Below, piece by piece: positions 8,025-14,351 of a stretch of 14,409 bases of DNA (within the stretch, counting starts at the first letter, position 1; each line of letters starts with the position of its first letter). This DNA is from Chloroflexota bacterium (GTDB lineage: Bacteria > Chloroflexota > Anaerolineae > J102): assembly GCA_013152695.1 (NCBI GenBank), contig JAADFV010000121.1, forward strand, positions 1-14,409. The letters run 5' to 3'. Under the pieces are notes generated by a model. The model worked only from the letters and a program-made list of their open reading frames with translations, ran no database searches and had not been told where the DNA came from. The position numbers and the translations under genes were made by a program.

Positions 8025-8690
8025 CTAGCGATGGCAGATGGAGCAATCGGTGATATTGAATTGCTCGACGTCAACATGATATTCTTCGACAAGTAGCTGT
8101 TGTATTTCCGCGATGTTGTCGGGTGCTTGCCAGCCAATGGTAAAGACCTGGTCGCGCGGGCGAATGTATTTGGCCCGATTGCGGTGGCATTCCAAGCACC
8201 AGCGCATGGTCAAGGTCGATTCTTTACGCGTGAGAGGCATTTGATCCAAGCGACCATGACAGGTCTCACAGCCCACCCCCTTGTTCAGGTGGATACTATG
8301 GTTGAAGTAGACATAGTCGGGCAGATCGTAGACCCGGTTCCAAGCCAAAGGCTTGTCTTCTTCATAGCTGGCCCGAACAGGCTCGAAGACAGCATTGCCA
8401 GCCCATACCTGTGAGTGGCAACCCATGCAGATATCACTCGAGGGAACGTTGGCGAAGGCGGAGTTCTCGACATCGGTGTGGCAATAACGGCAGTCAAGGC
8501 CCAGTTGCCCTACATGCACTTTATGGCTGTAAGGCACGGGCTGTTCCGTCGACATGGTGATGCCACGCATGAAGGGAGACTGAAAGAAAACCCAGGCCAT
8601 TAAAGACACCAATCCCAAACCAAGAATAATGATAGCGATACTCAATTTGGCAATGACATTGGTAATGGGATGAAAAGGTTGTGATGACAT
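8025..8690 (-). CDS. actA: Alternative complex III pentahaem cytochrome c subunit ActA
   Basis: A 221-residue membrane-anchored cytochrome. One N-terminal membrane helix (about 13-37) is followed by a periplasmic domain with five CxxCH haem c sites at 67-71, 88-92, 141-145, 165-169 and 216-220. The last site is only one residue from the C-terminus. Five haems, a single anchor and this length define ActA, the cytochrome that takes electrons from ActB and forms the haem wire of ACIII together with ActE. The start ATG 8690 has GAGGAAGG four bases upstream. It opens the canonical act gene order and lies 66 bases before actB. The unusual context is upstream: the preceding gene is an oxidase subunit I homologue, whereas cox genes more often follow the act cluster. 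Confidence 0.96.
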   Translation of the reverse strand: MSSQPFHPITNVIAKLSIAIIILGLGLVSLMAWVFFQSPFMRGITMSTEQPVPYSHKVHVGQLGLDCRYCHTDVENSAFANVPSSDICMGCHSQVWAGNAVFEPVRASYEEDKPLAWNRVYDLPDYVYFNHSIHLNKGVGCETCHGRLDQMPLTRKESTLTMRWCLECHRNRAKYIRPRDQVFTIGWQAPDNIAEIQQLLVEEYHVDVEQFNITDCSICHR

Positions 8691-8711
8691 AAAACCTTCC
8701 TCAATGATCTG

Positions 8712-8739
8712 TAATCGGTAATCAGTGAGCGATAATCAG
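8712..8739. repeat. Short interrupted repeat of TAATC(A/G)G in the gap before actA
   Basis: Three copies of the heptamer are seen: TAATCGG (8712-8718), TAATCAG (8719-8725) and TAATCAG (8733-8739). They lie in the 105-base gap between the subunit I-like gene and actA. It may be a small intergenic repeat or degenerate tandem array; no function can be assigned. Apart from this and the actA ribosome site I see nothing in the gap. Confidence 0.4.
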
Positions 8740-8795
8740 ACTGAAGGTGAGCCGCTTGCTGGGGAGGCTGGTGGTTGCAGTGCGTTCGTTTCGGG

Positions 8796-9245
8796 TCAAG
8801 GGGAGGGCAGGGTGTAGGGTTTTGCGGGAACGACAACAGGTGCCTCGAAGTTTTGCGGCACTGGCGGAGATTCGGCCTGCCACTCCAGGCCTCGTCCTTG
8901 CCAGGGATTTGCACCCGCCCGCAACTTGGCAAAGAATAGGGAGCCGAGAAAATAGATTGCGGGTAGTGTCAAGCCAAGACCAAGTAAGGCCATGCCGGCA
9001 AAGGCAACTGTATTCCAGAGCTGAAATTCGGGGGGATAAGCGTTGACGCGCGTGCGCATACCCGCCAAACCGAGCAGGAAACCGGGAAGGAAGGCAAGTA
9101 GAATGCCGAAAACGGTTGCGATCGCCGCCACTTTGGCAAGTCGTTCCCAGTAGACGCGACCGGTCAGTTTGGGCCACCAGAAATGGATGGCAGCCAGGAA
9201 AGAAAGGGTGATACGCCCACCATCACAAAATGCAGGTAAGCCCAT
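8796..9245 (-). CDS. coxA: C-terminal part of the frameshifted oxidase subunit I-like gene
   Basis: This frame continues the subunit I homologue after an apparent one-base loss near 9216-9218. From about residue 11 on (ITLSFLAAIHFWWPK) it matches the end of helix X and the WWPK-x-TGR turn of family members. It then gives the last two helices, the LLGLAGMRTR segment (canonical GMPRR) and a proline-rich tail with NPW and LEW as in many CoxA C-termini. The first ten residues read from ATG 9245 do not match the family, so the ATG is probably not a real start. Adding one G to the GGG run joins the two frames into a continuous protein of about 535 residues with the expected helix X to WWPK spacing. 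Either the assembly has a homopolymer error or the gene is truly broken. Confidence 0.8.
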   Translation of the reverse strand: MGLPAFCDGGRITLSFLAAIHFWWPKLTGRVYWERLAKVAAIATVFGILLAFLPGFLLGLAGMRTRVNAYPPEFQLWNTVAFAGMALLGLGLTLPAIYFLGSLFFAKLRAGANPWQGRGLEWQAESPPVPQNFEAPVVVPAKPYTLPSP

Positions 9246-10402
9246 TCGAATTGGGTGCCGTGCACCAACCCCACTGTCAGAGGTGCACTTAACACCAGTC
9301 CTGCCGCCCAGGCAATGCCGAGAAAGATGACCAGGGCATAAGCCAGGATCATCGAGGCTGAGAATCTCACCTGACCACGACGAATGGTTTCGGCCAGGCT
9401 TAGGATAATGACGGCGAGGGGGATTGCGAGGAAAAAGCTAAAGGCAGAGAAGAGGATAGCAGCAAAAGAAGGTGCCTGCATTCCCACAAAAAGATGCCGT
9501 CCCCAGCTTAGAACCAGTAGAACCGCCGTAGCAATAAGAGCGTAAACAATGCCCCTGTAACCTAAAAGGGGGTTTTGCGTGGAGGTAACGATGATCTCGG
9601 TGGCAATTCCCAGGGCCGGGAGTATCATGATGTAGATGATGGCATGGGAGGCGAGCCAGAAAAGATTAGCGAGGGCGAGAGGTGATAGAGAGAGAGCAAA
9701 GCCCATGAGCTCCATGTGTACGGCCCGCTGTGTGGATAGGCCGAGCAATCCCACCAACATAAAAGGTGACCCTACCAAAATCACGACACTCGCCAGGTAA
9801 TAACTCCAGACGAAAATGGGTAGCCGGAACCAAGTAAGACCCTTGGTACGTTTTTTCTGCACCGTCGCCACGATATTGAAGGCGATCAAAATCATGGCAA
9901 TGAGAACAATCAGGGTTAAGCCCATGGAAGGCAATACCCGGCTGGGGGTAAAGACAGTGCTATACGGCGCCATAAATGTCCAGCCGGTGTCGGCGCCGCC
10001 GAACGAGGCCTCGACAGCAGAAAGTAGTGAACCCAGCAAGAAGAGGTAGAAGGTGATGAGATTAAGGCGGGGAAAGGCCATGTTTTCGGCGCCGATCATC
10101 AGTGGAATCAAGAAATTGCCAATCACACCGAGCATGGCAGGCAGCAAAAAAAGATAGATCATCGTAACGCCGTGCATGGTGAACAAACGGGCATACAGGT
10201 CCGCCAGCATATTTGCCTGCGGGCTCAACAGGTCCAAACGTAAAATGACGGCAAGAAAGCCACCTATCCCCGCAAAGAAAGAGATTACGAGCAGGTATAG
10301 CCAAGCTATTCGCTTATGATCGGTGGGAAACAACCACGAGCTGATGGTGTAACTCACGTTGAGATAATGTCGGTGCGCTCCATTTTCAGCGGCATCTACC
10401 AT
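9164..10402 (-). CDS. coxA: Haem-copper oxidase subunit I-like protein with dismantled catalytic site (N-terminal frame)
   Basis: Subunit I homologue starting at ATG 10402, with AAGAAGGAG seven bases upstream. Family landmarks include SSWLFPTDHKRIAWLYL, FTMHG, GNFLIPLMIGA, MAFPRLN, and the helix VI, VII and X motifs. Compared with bovine numbering, the low-spin haem ligands are kept: H77 (H61) and H391 (H378). The high-spin haem ligand H376 is Y389. CuB ligands H240 and H291 are kept (H253, H303), but H290 is R302. The cross-linked Tyr244 position is kept (Y257). Proton-path residues are lost: D91 is N107, E242 is I255 and K319 is I332. The protein should bind one low-spin haem but cannot form a normal haem a3/CuB centre, so oxygen reduction is unlikely. 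The true frame is left at about residue 396; the last 16 codons before the stop at 9164 are out-of-frame. Its gene lies between the TPR gene and actA. Confidence 0.88.
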   Translation of the reverse strand: MVDAAENGAHRHYLNVSYTISSWLFPTDHKRIAWLYLLVISFFAGIGGFLAVILRLDLLSPQANMLADLYARLFTMHGVTMIYLFLLPAMLGVIGNFLIPLMIGAENMAFPRLNLITFYLFLLGSLLSAVEASFGGADTGWTFMAPYSTVFTPSRVLPSMGLTLIVLIAMILIAFNIVATVQKKRTKGLTWFRLPIFVWSYYLASVVILVGSPFMLVGLLGLSTQRAVHMELMGFALSLSPLALANLFWLASHAIIYIMILPALGIATEIIVTSTQNPLLGYRGIVYALIATAVLLVLSWGRHLFVGMQAPSFAAILFSAFSFFLAIPLAVIILSLAETIRRGQVRFSASMILAYALVIFLGIAWAAGLVLSAPLTVGLVHGTQFEWAYLHFVMVGVSPFLSWLPSISGGPN

Positions 10403-10479
10403 ATGTCACTCCTTCTTATGGATAGGGTACAGGAATATGGATAAGAAGTATTCAACAAACACAAAATGAGGATTCCTCT

Positions 10480-10499
10480 GTGCGTGATATCACACGCAC
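10480..10499. promoter_or_regulatory. Palindrome in the 174-base gap before the subunit I-like gene (possible operator)
   Basis: GTGCGTG and CACGCAC form a perfect 7-base inverted repeat around ATATCA, 77 bases upstream of the subunit I-like start. No run of T follows on either strand, so it is not a standard terminator. On the minus strand a weak promoter-like pair, TTGCTG (10542-10547) and TATGCT (10519-10524) with 17-base spacing, lies just upstream, so the palindrome would fall near a transcription start. An 8-base inverted pair (TAGGGTAC 10423-10430, GTACCCTA 10510-10517) brackets it, and TATGGATA is directly repeated at 10417 and 10436. This suggests an internal promoter with an operator, but is unproven. 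Confidence 0.35.
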
Positions 10500-10576
10500 T
10501 TCACACCACGTACCCTAGAGCATAACAGATATCGTGCTAATCAGCAAACAAGGGTTTTGTGGGGTCTGTCCTGTGA

Positions 10577-11467
10577 TTATGGGCTATCTTGTCCTGTTGC
10601 CGTCTCATCTTCAGCATATCCGGAGGAAAGGCCTTCGAGGAGTGCTTTTGCCTGATGGATGCCTTCTTCATCCTGGGCGAGATTGAGGTACATTCCCAGG
10701 TCGGCAATTGCCTTATCTTTTTCACCCAGTTGCACATAGGTAACTGCGCGGTTGAAGTAGGGCGCGGGGGCAGAAGGATCCAATTCGACACAGGCATTGA
10801 AGTCGGCCAGGGCTTTCTCATTTTGCTGTCGTTCGAGATAGAAGACGCCGCGGTTGAAGTAGGCTGCCAGTGATTGTGAATCTAGCTTGATGGCATGATT
10901 GAAATCCAGCAGGGCCTCATCATACATTTTGAGCTGCATGTAAGCCTGTCCCCGATTGATGTAAGTGGGGGCATGGGTATCATCCAAGCGAAGGGCTTTA
11001 TTGAAATCTTCGATGGCCTTGGCCGGATGTCCCTGAGAGAGCTTGGCGGTGGCGCGAGCAGCGTAGGCGGCAGGGAAATGACCGTCGATCTCGATAGCTT
11101 TATCGAAATCGCTGATGGCAGCAGGCAATTCGCCTTGCTGAGCCTGGATTAAAGCGCGATAGTAGTATGCCTGGGCAGCACCGTCCGGATCAGAAGCAAT
11201 CGCTACGGAAAGGGCTTCGAGGGCACCTTCGATGTCACCGGTGCGGGCGCGCTCCAGCCCCAGATCCACAAAGTCCTGGCTGGGACTACTGGCCTCGTTT
11301 GTCGCGGGCGCAGCAGTGCTGGCCGCGGTGCTCGATTGCAGGGAGCCAATGATATTGAAGTGTGTAAGGCCATACCACACTGCTACGGTTGCGATCAGAG
11401 CTGTGAGCAAAGCGACACTCCATTGCCAGATTGCAAGGGAGCTTTGGCGAGCAGCTATATCTTTCAT
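10577..11467 (-). CDS. Membrane-anchored TPR-repeat protein
   Basis: A 296-residue protein with one N-terminal membrane helix (about 13-35), an Ala/Ser/Thr-rich linker (about 44-64) and then about six tetratricopeptide repeats spanning 65-267. The middle units are regular 34-residue copies with the signature Y-x-NRG-x-x-Y-x-x-x-x-x-x-x-AL-x-DFN-x-A-x-x-LD. A short acidic tail ends it. TPR domains bind other proteins, so a scaffold, assembly or maturation role for the cytochromes is plausible. There is no catalytic motif and no haem site. With a basic, short N-terminus, the repeats could face the periplasm, like the cytochromes of this operon, but topology is not certain. ATG 11467 has only a weak AAGAG-type ribosome site. 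It lies between the dodecahaem cytochrome and the subunit I-like gene in the same direction, separated by gaps of 89 and 174 bases. Confidence 0.9.
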   Translation of the reverse strand: MKDIAARQSSLAIWQWSVALLTALIATVAVWYGLTHFNIIGSLQSSTAASTAAPATNEASSPSQDFVDLGLERARTGDIEGALEALSVAIASDPDGAAQAYYYRALIQAQQGELPAAISDFDKAIEIDGHFPAAYAARATAKLSQGHPAKAIEDFNKALRLDDTHAPTYINRGQAYMQLKMYDEALLDFNHAIKLDSQSLAAYFNRGVFYLERQQNEKALADFNACVELDPSAPAPYFNRAVTYVQLGEKDKAIADLGMYLNLAQDEEGIHQAKALLEGLSSGYAEDETATGQDSP

Positions 11468-11499
11468 AATAATCTCTTGGTGCTCTTGAGGTTTTTCAA

Positions 11500-11538
11500 G
11501 GATCTGGCCGGCAGGTACGCGCCCTGCCGACCAAATCC
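11500..11538 (-). other. Strong intercistronic RNA hairpin between dodecahaem cytochrome and TPR genes
   Basis: In minus-strand RNA the arms 11523-11538 and 11500-11515 form an uninterrupted 16-pair stem (two G-U pairs) closed by a seven-base loop. The two mismatches on the plus strand become G-U wobbles only in minus-strand RNA, which supports a role in that transcript. No U-run follows, so it is not a classical Rho-independent terminator. It could stabilise the upstream cytochrome mRNA or attenuate read-through. A small five-pair stem (CTTGA/TCAAG) follows directly downstream. Confidence 0.6.
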
Positions 11539-11556
11539 AGAGTGGTTGGGATTGAA

Positions 11557-14154
11557 CTACGCTGAACGACGGAAGAGGAACATGACACCGGCACCGACAA
11601 TCAAACCGACGACCAATGCTAGAAGCATGACCGAAAGATTGTTGCCTGTGGGGGCAGGTGCTTCTGCTCCAGACTTCGACTCAGCTTCTGCTTTCACCTT
11701 GGACAGTTCTTCCTTGGCGGTCAGGAGCTCTTCCTGAGCAGCTTTAGCTTTCAACTCAGCATCCTCGGCCCGAGCCAACGCTTCTTTGGCCTGACTTTCG
11801 GTCTCGGCCACTTTGGCTACAGCCACTTTGCCCTGGACGGCATCGTGAACCACACTGTTCAGCATATTGATGTGGTCTTCGTTGCTGACGATCTTGCCGT
11901 ATTCGGCGATGACCTTGTCGGTCCAGAAGGCGGAATCAGCCATATTCTGGTGGCAGCCCATGCAGACACCCACACGTTCCATGCGGTCGCGTTGTTCCTG
12001 CCGCAGGGGGCCAGAACCGGGCCAGTGCGAGCCAACAGTCATCAACTGCTCACCCGTTTCGGGATCGATAATCTGGCTTAGATCCATGGGCAGGTCGGGA
12101 ACTGCTTCGATCTGGGTGTCGTAATTGGCGGCGATGACGTTACCTTCGACATCGACGAGGTCAACGACAAGGCCTTCACTGTAACCCTGAAGGAAGCGTC
12201 CACCCTCGATACCATAACCCAAGGCTTTGGGATCGCTGTGGCAGGATTCGCAGGTGCGGGCTTTGCGTCCGGCCGTATGGGGCTGGACCGGGGCCATATC
12301 CATGCCGCGCTGTCCCTGTTCGCCACTTCCTTCCTGGAATGGTGCGGTACGGGCGATGGTGTTATTGGTGATGTTGGTGCCGTCAGGACCGACGACGGTG
12401 AAGATGACCTGGCAGCCAGGAATCAGTGGGGTCACCCGGCCTTCGCCGTTGATCCCCAAGATTGGAGCTTCCCAGCGCAGGTAGGAACGCCCTTCTTTGG
12501 CTTTCCCGGCGGTGGTAAGGGTCATATCATTCAAGCCATTGGGTAACTGCGCGTTGCCACGGGAGACCCAGTCGCTGTCAGATTTACCTTCCGAGTAGTC
12601 CATGGTGACATGGCAACCATAGCACTGCGGCGCCCAATCGGCGTGGCAGGTATAGCATTCCATTTCATCCATGTGCTTGGTGACCGCCGACATCGCCACC
12701 TCTGCATCCTGAGTTTTCCAGGTGTTGTTGTCCTTGATCGTCTTGAGCAGAGGTGCTTTGAAGTCCAGGCCGTTGGCGGAGTGGACGATGACTTCCTCAC
12801 CCTTTTTCACGACATTGCCAAAGGGGTTGCCGCGCGCGGTGAGGAGAAAACCATCTTCGGGGTCGTATTCCATGCCGAAGTAGGCGATGTTGTCGGGAAG
12901 TTTATTATCCAGACCGCGGGGCTCGGTTCCTGGCTCATTCAGGAGCTCTTCGCCATAGCCCAAAGGCAGGTCCCAGGGATAGGCATCAGGGGTACCGTGA
13001 CAGTCAGCACACTCGATCTCGACCTGAGCCAGGGTGGTACCGGGCAGGTTGCCGTCACCGTGCATTTCGATACTGGTGTGACAGTCCTGGCATAACATAC
13101 CTCCCTCGGGATTTTCGGGCCGGCTTTCGCGGGAGTGATGCAGGTCATCCTTGATGTACAGGTACTTTTTCGTGTGCAGCTTGGGTTGACCCATGCCGGC
13201 CTCGTCGAAGGGGGTGCCATAGGGGAATTCCATGATACCTTCGTAACTTACACCAATCCGTTTACCCCGGTTATGACAGGAATTACACGTTTCTACAGGA
13301 ATGCCGGAATACTCGGTGGTAGCACTCTTGACCTTAGAATCGCGTGTCGCCTGGATGCTGTGAATCAGCATGTGGCCCGGTTCATCTTTGGGGGTCGTGG
13401 GATCGTTGCCTTCGTAGTATCCTTCATTGCTGTAAGGAATGTGGCAGGATGAACAGCCGGCTCCACGCCAGTCGCCGCGTTTTGAGCGGGGTTGCACCCC
13501 GACATGGCAGCGCTGACATTGCTGGCGTTGGTAAGTAAAGCCCGCCAATGAAGGATCCTTGACGATCTCTTCCACAGTGGGATTGGGTAATTCCTCGACG
13601 TGGGTGGGGAATTGATCGGGATACTGGCCGATAACTGCTTCCATGTAATCTTTGTAGGCATCGGTACCGACGGAGGGGCGTGGACCATCCGTATCGTCCA
13701 GGGTGTAATTGGCGTAGTGCACTTTGTAATCGTTCAAAGCGCCCCAGGCCCACAAGTTACCCTGAATTTTACCGGCCTCGGTATTCATGAGAGACAGTTT
13801 GAGCCGTTCTGTGTAGCCCGGATGGCACTTCCCACAGGTTTTGTCCGAAACCCAAATGCTTCCCGGATCGGGATAGAATTCACCTTCAGGGCCATGGGCG
13901 GCATCCTTATCATCCGTGATATCGGCATCGCCACCGTGACAGGTGGTACATTCGCCAATGGCCTTGATTTGCTGCATCATCATGCTGTCTTGGGCTCGAA
14001 TATCCTCGATGCCGTCGTGACAGGTGAGACAGCCTTCCCGATCACCTTGCTGAGGTGGTGTTTTGTCTGGCCCGGCGGCCGAGACGACACTGGCAATCCC
14101 CAGTGTCAGCAAAAAGGTGATGATGAGTAGAAAAATGAACTTAGACTTTTTCAC
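11557..14154 (-). CDS. Membrane-anchored dodecahaem c-type cytochrome (uncharacterised)
   Basis: An 865-residue exported multihaem cytochrome. A signal peptide (residues 1-26, ending VSA) leads to a large external domain with twelve CxxCH sites at 42-46, 69-73, 107-111, 213-217, 234-238, 290-294, 355-359, 382-386, 500-504, 511-515, 635-639 and 731-735. Many additional histidines (for example 146, 261, 265, 339, 340) could be distal ligands. Residues about 776-828 are an Ala/Glu/Lys-rich coiled coil. A single C-terminal membrane helix (about 839-861) then ends in RRSA, placing the haems outside the cell membrane. I do not recognise a named family; it is not octahaem hydroxylamine oxidoreductase or pentahaem NrfA by haem count and layout. 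The start is GTG 14154, with GGGAGGAG six bases upstream. It is the first gene of the operon-like block and may be the donor or acceptor partner of ACIII. The substrate is unknown. Confidence 0.93.
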   Translation of the reverse strand: MKKSKFIFLLIITFLLTLGIASVVSAAGPDKTPPQQGDREGCLTCHDGIEDIRAQDSMMMQQIKAIGECTTCHGGDADITDDKDAAHGPEGEFYPDPGSIWVSDKTCGKCHPGYTERLKLSLMNTEAGKIQGNLWAWGALNDYKVHYANYTLDDTDGPRPSVGTDAYKDYMEAVIGQYPDQFPTHVEELPNPTVEEIVKDPSLAGFTYQRQQCQRCHVGVQPRSKRGDWRGAGCSSCHIPYSNEGYYEGNDPTTPKDEPGHMLIHSIQATRDSKVKSATTEYSGIPVETCNSCHNRGKRIGVSYEGIMEFPYGTPFDEAGMGQPKLHTKKYLYIKDDLHHSRESRPENPEGGMLCQDCHTSIEMHGDGNLPGTTLAQVEIECADCHGTPDAYPWDLPLGYGEELLNEPGTEPRGLDNKLPDNIAYFGMEYDPEDGFLLTARGNPFGNVVKKGEEVIVHSANGLDFKAPLLKTIKDNNTWKTQDAEVAMSAVTKHMDEMECYTCHADWAPQCYGCHVTMDYSEGKSDSDWVSRGNAQLPNGLNDMTLTTAGKAKEGRSYLRWEAPILGINGEGRVTPLIPGCQVIFTVVGPDGTNITNNTIARTAPFQEGSGEQGQRGMDMAPVQPHTAGRKARTCESCHSDPKALGYGIEGGRFLQGYSEGLVVDLVDVEGNVIAANYDTQIEAVPDLPMDLSQIIDPETGEQLMTVGSHWPGSGPLRQEQRDRMERVGVCMGCHQNMADSAFWTDKVIAEYGKIVSNEDHINMLNSVVHDAVQGKVAVAKVAETESQAKEALARAEDAELKAKAAQEELLTAKEELSKVKAEAESKSGAEAPAPTGNNLSVMLLALVVGLIVGAGVMFLFRRSA

Positions 14155-14259
14155 TACACTCCTCCCTAGAGTGCCTGATAAGAGGACGTAATTGTCTTTC
14201 CATCAGGTGGTGAAACTTACGAAAAGATGGATATATTTTCGCGATCGATAGGCGCCTCC

Positions 14260-14288
14260 TTTATGAGCTAATTATGAGCGCAGATCAA
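14260..14288 (-). promoter_or_regulatory. Candidate promoter for the operon
   Basis: On the minus strand TTGATC (14283-14288) and CATAAA (14260-14265) are separated by 17 bases, a fair sigma70-like match. They would give a leader of about 100 bases before the GTG start at 14154. A second CATAAT lies 11 bases upstream of the proposed -10 but lacks a good -35. The call is tentative. Confidence 0.25.
14261..14279. repeat. Tandem direct repeat TTATGAGC with 11-base period
   Basis: TTATGAGC occurs at 14261-14268 and 14272-14279, an 11-base step (about one helical turn), and overlaps the candidate -10 region. Direct repeats of this period are typical of OmpR/PhoB-type response-regulator sites, so it may be an operator. 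This is inference from spacing alone. Confidence 0.35.
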
Positions 14289-14312
14289 TCCACTAGTTGT
14301 CCTCCATCATAA

Positions 14313-14351
14313 CCTAAATCTAAGATTAAGGAATCACCCTCGAGGATGATT
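14313..14351. promoter_or_regulatory. Two adjacent imperfect palindromes upstream of the operon
   Basis: CCTAAATCTAAGATTAAGG (14313-14331) is a 19-base dyad with one mismatched pair around its centre. It abuts AATCACCCTCGAGGATGATT (14332-14351), a 20-base dyad with one mismatched pair. The second is followed on the plus strand by TTTT, so it could be a terminator for a plus-strand or bidirectional transcript. Otherwise the two look like paired operators. No gene is visible between 14155 and the right edge; the rest of that stretch is AT-rich leader or promoter DNA. Confidence 0.35.

Noticed and set aside
8013..8025. Inverted repeat GTTTCC-A-GGAAAC at the end of actA
   Set aside because: It has only six bases per arm with a one-base centre and overlaps the stop codon; likely chance.
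9200..9225. Programmed -1 frameshifting to explain the split subunit I-like gene
   Set aside because: No X-XXY-YYZ slippery heptamer or clear downstream pseudoknot is visible; a G-run length error or simple lesion explains it better.
8796..10402. Plain annotation as a functional cytochrome c oxidase subunit I, or as a nitric oxide reductase
   Set aside because: The high-spin haem ligand and a CuB ligand are missing, and the NorB-type glutamates are not seen at the helix VI or VII positions.
11500..11538. Rho-independent terminator after the dodecahaem gene
   Set aside because: The stem is strong but no U-run follows it in the direction of transcription.
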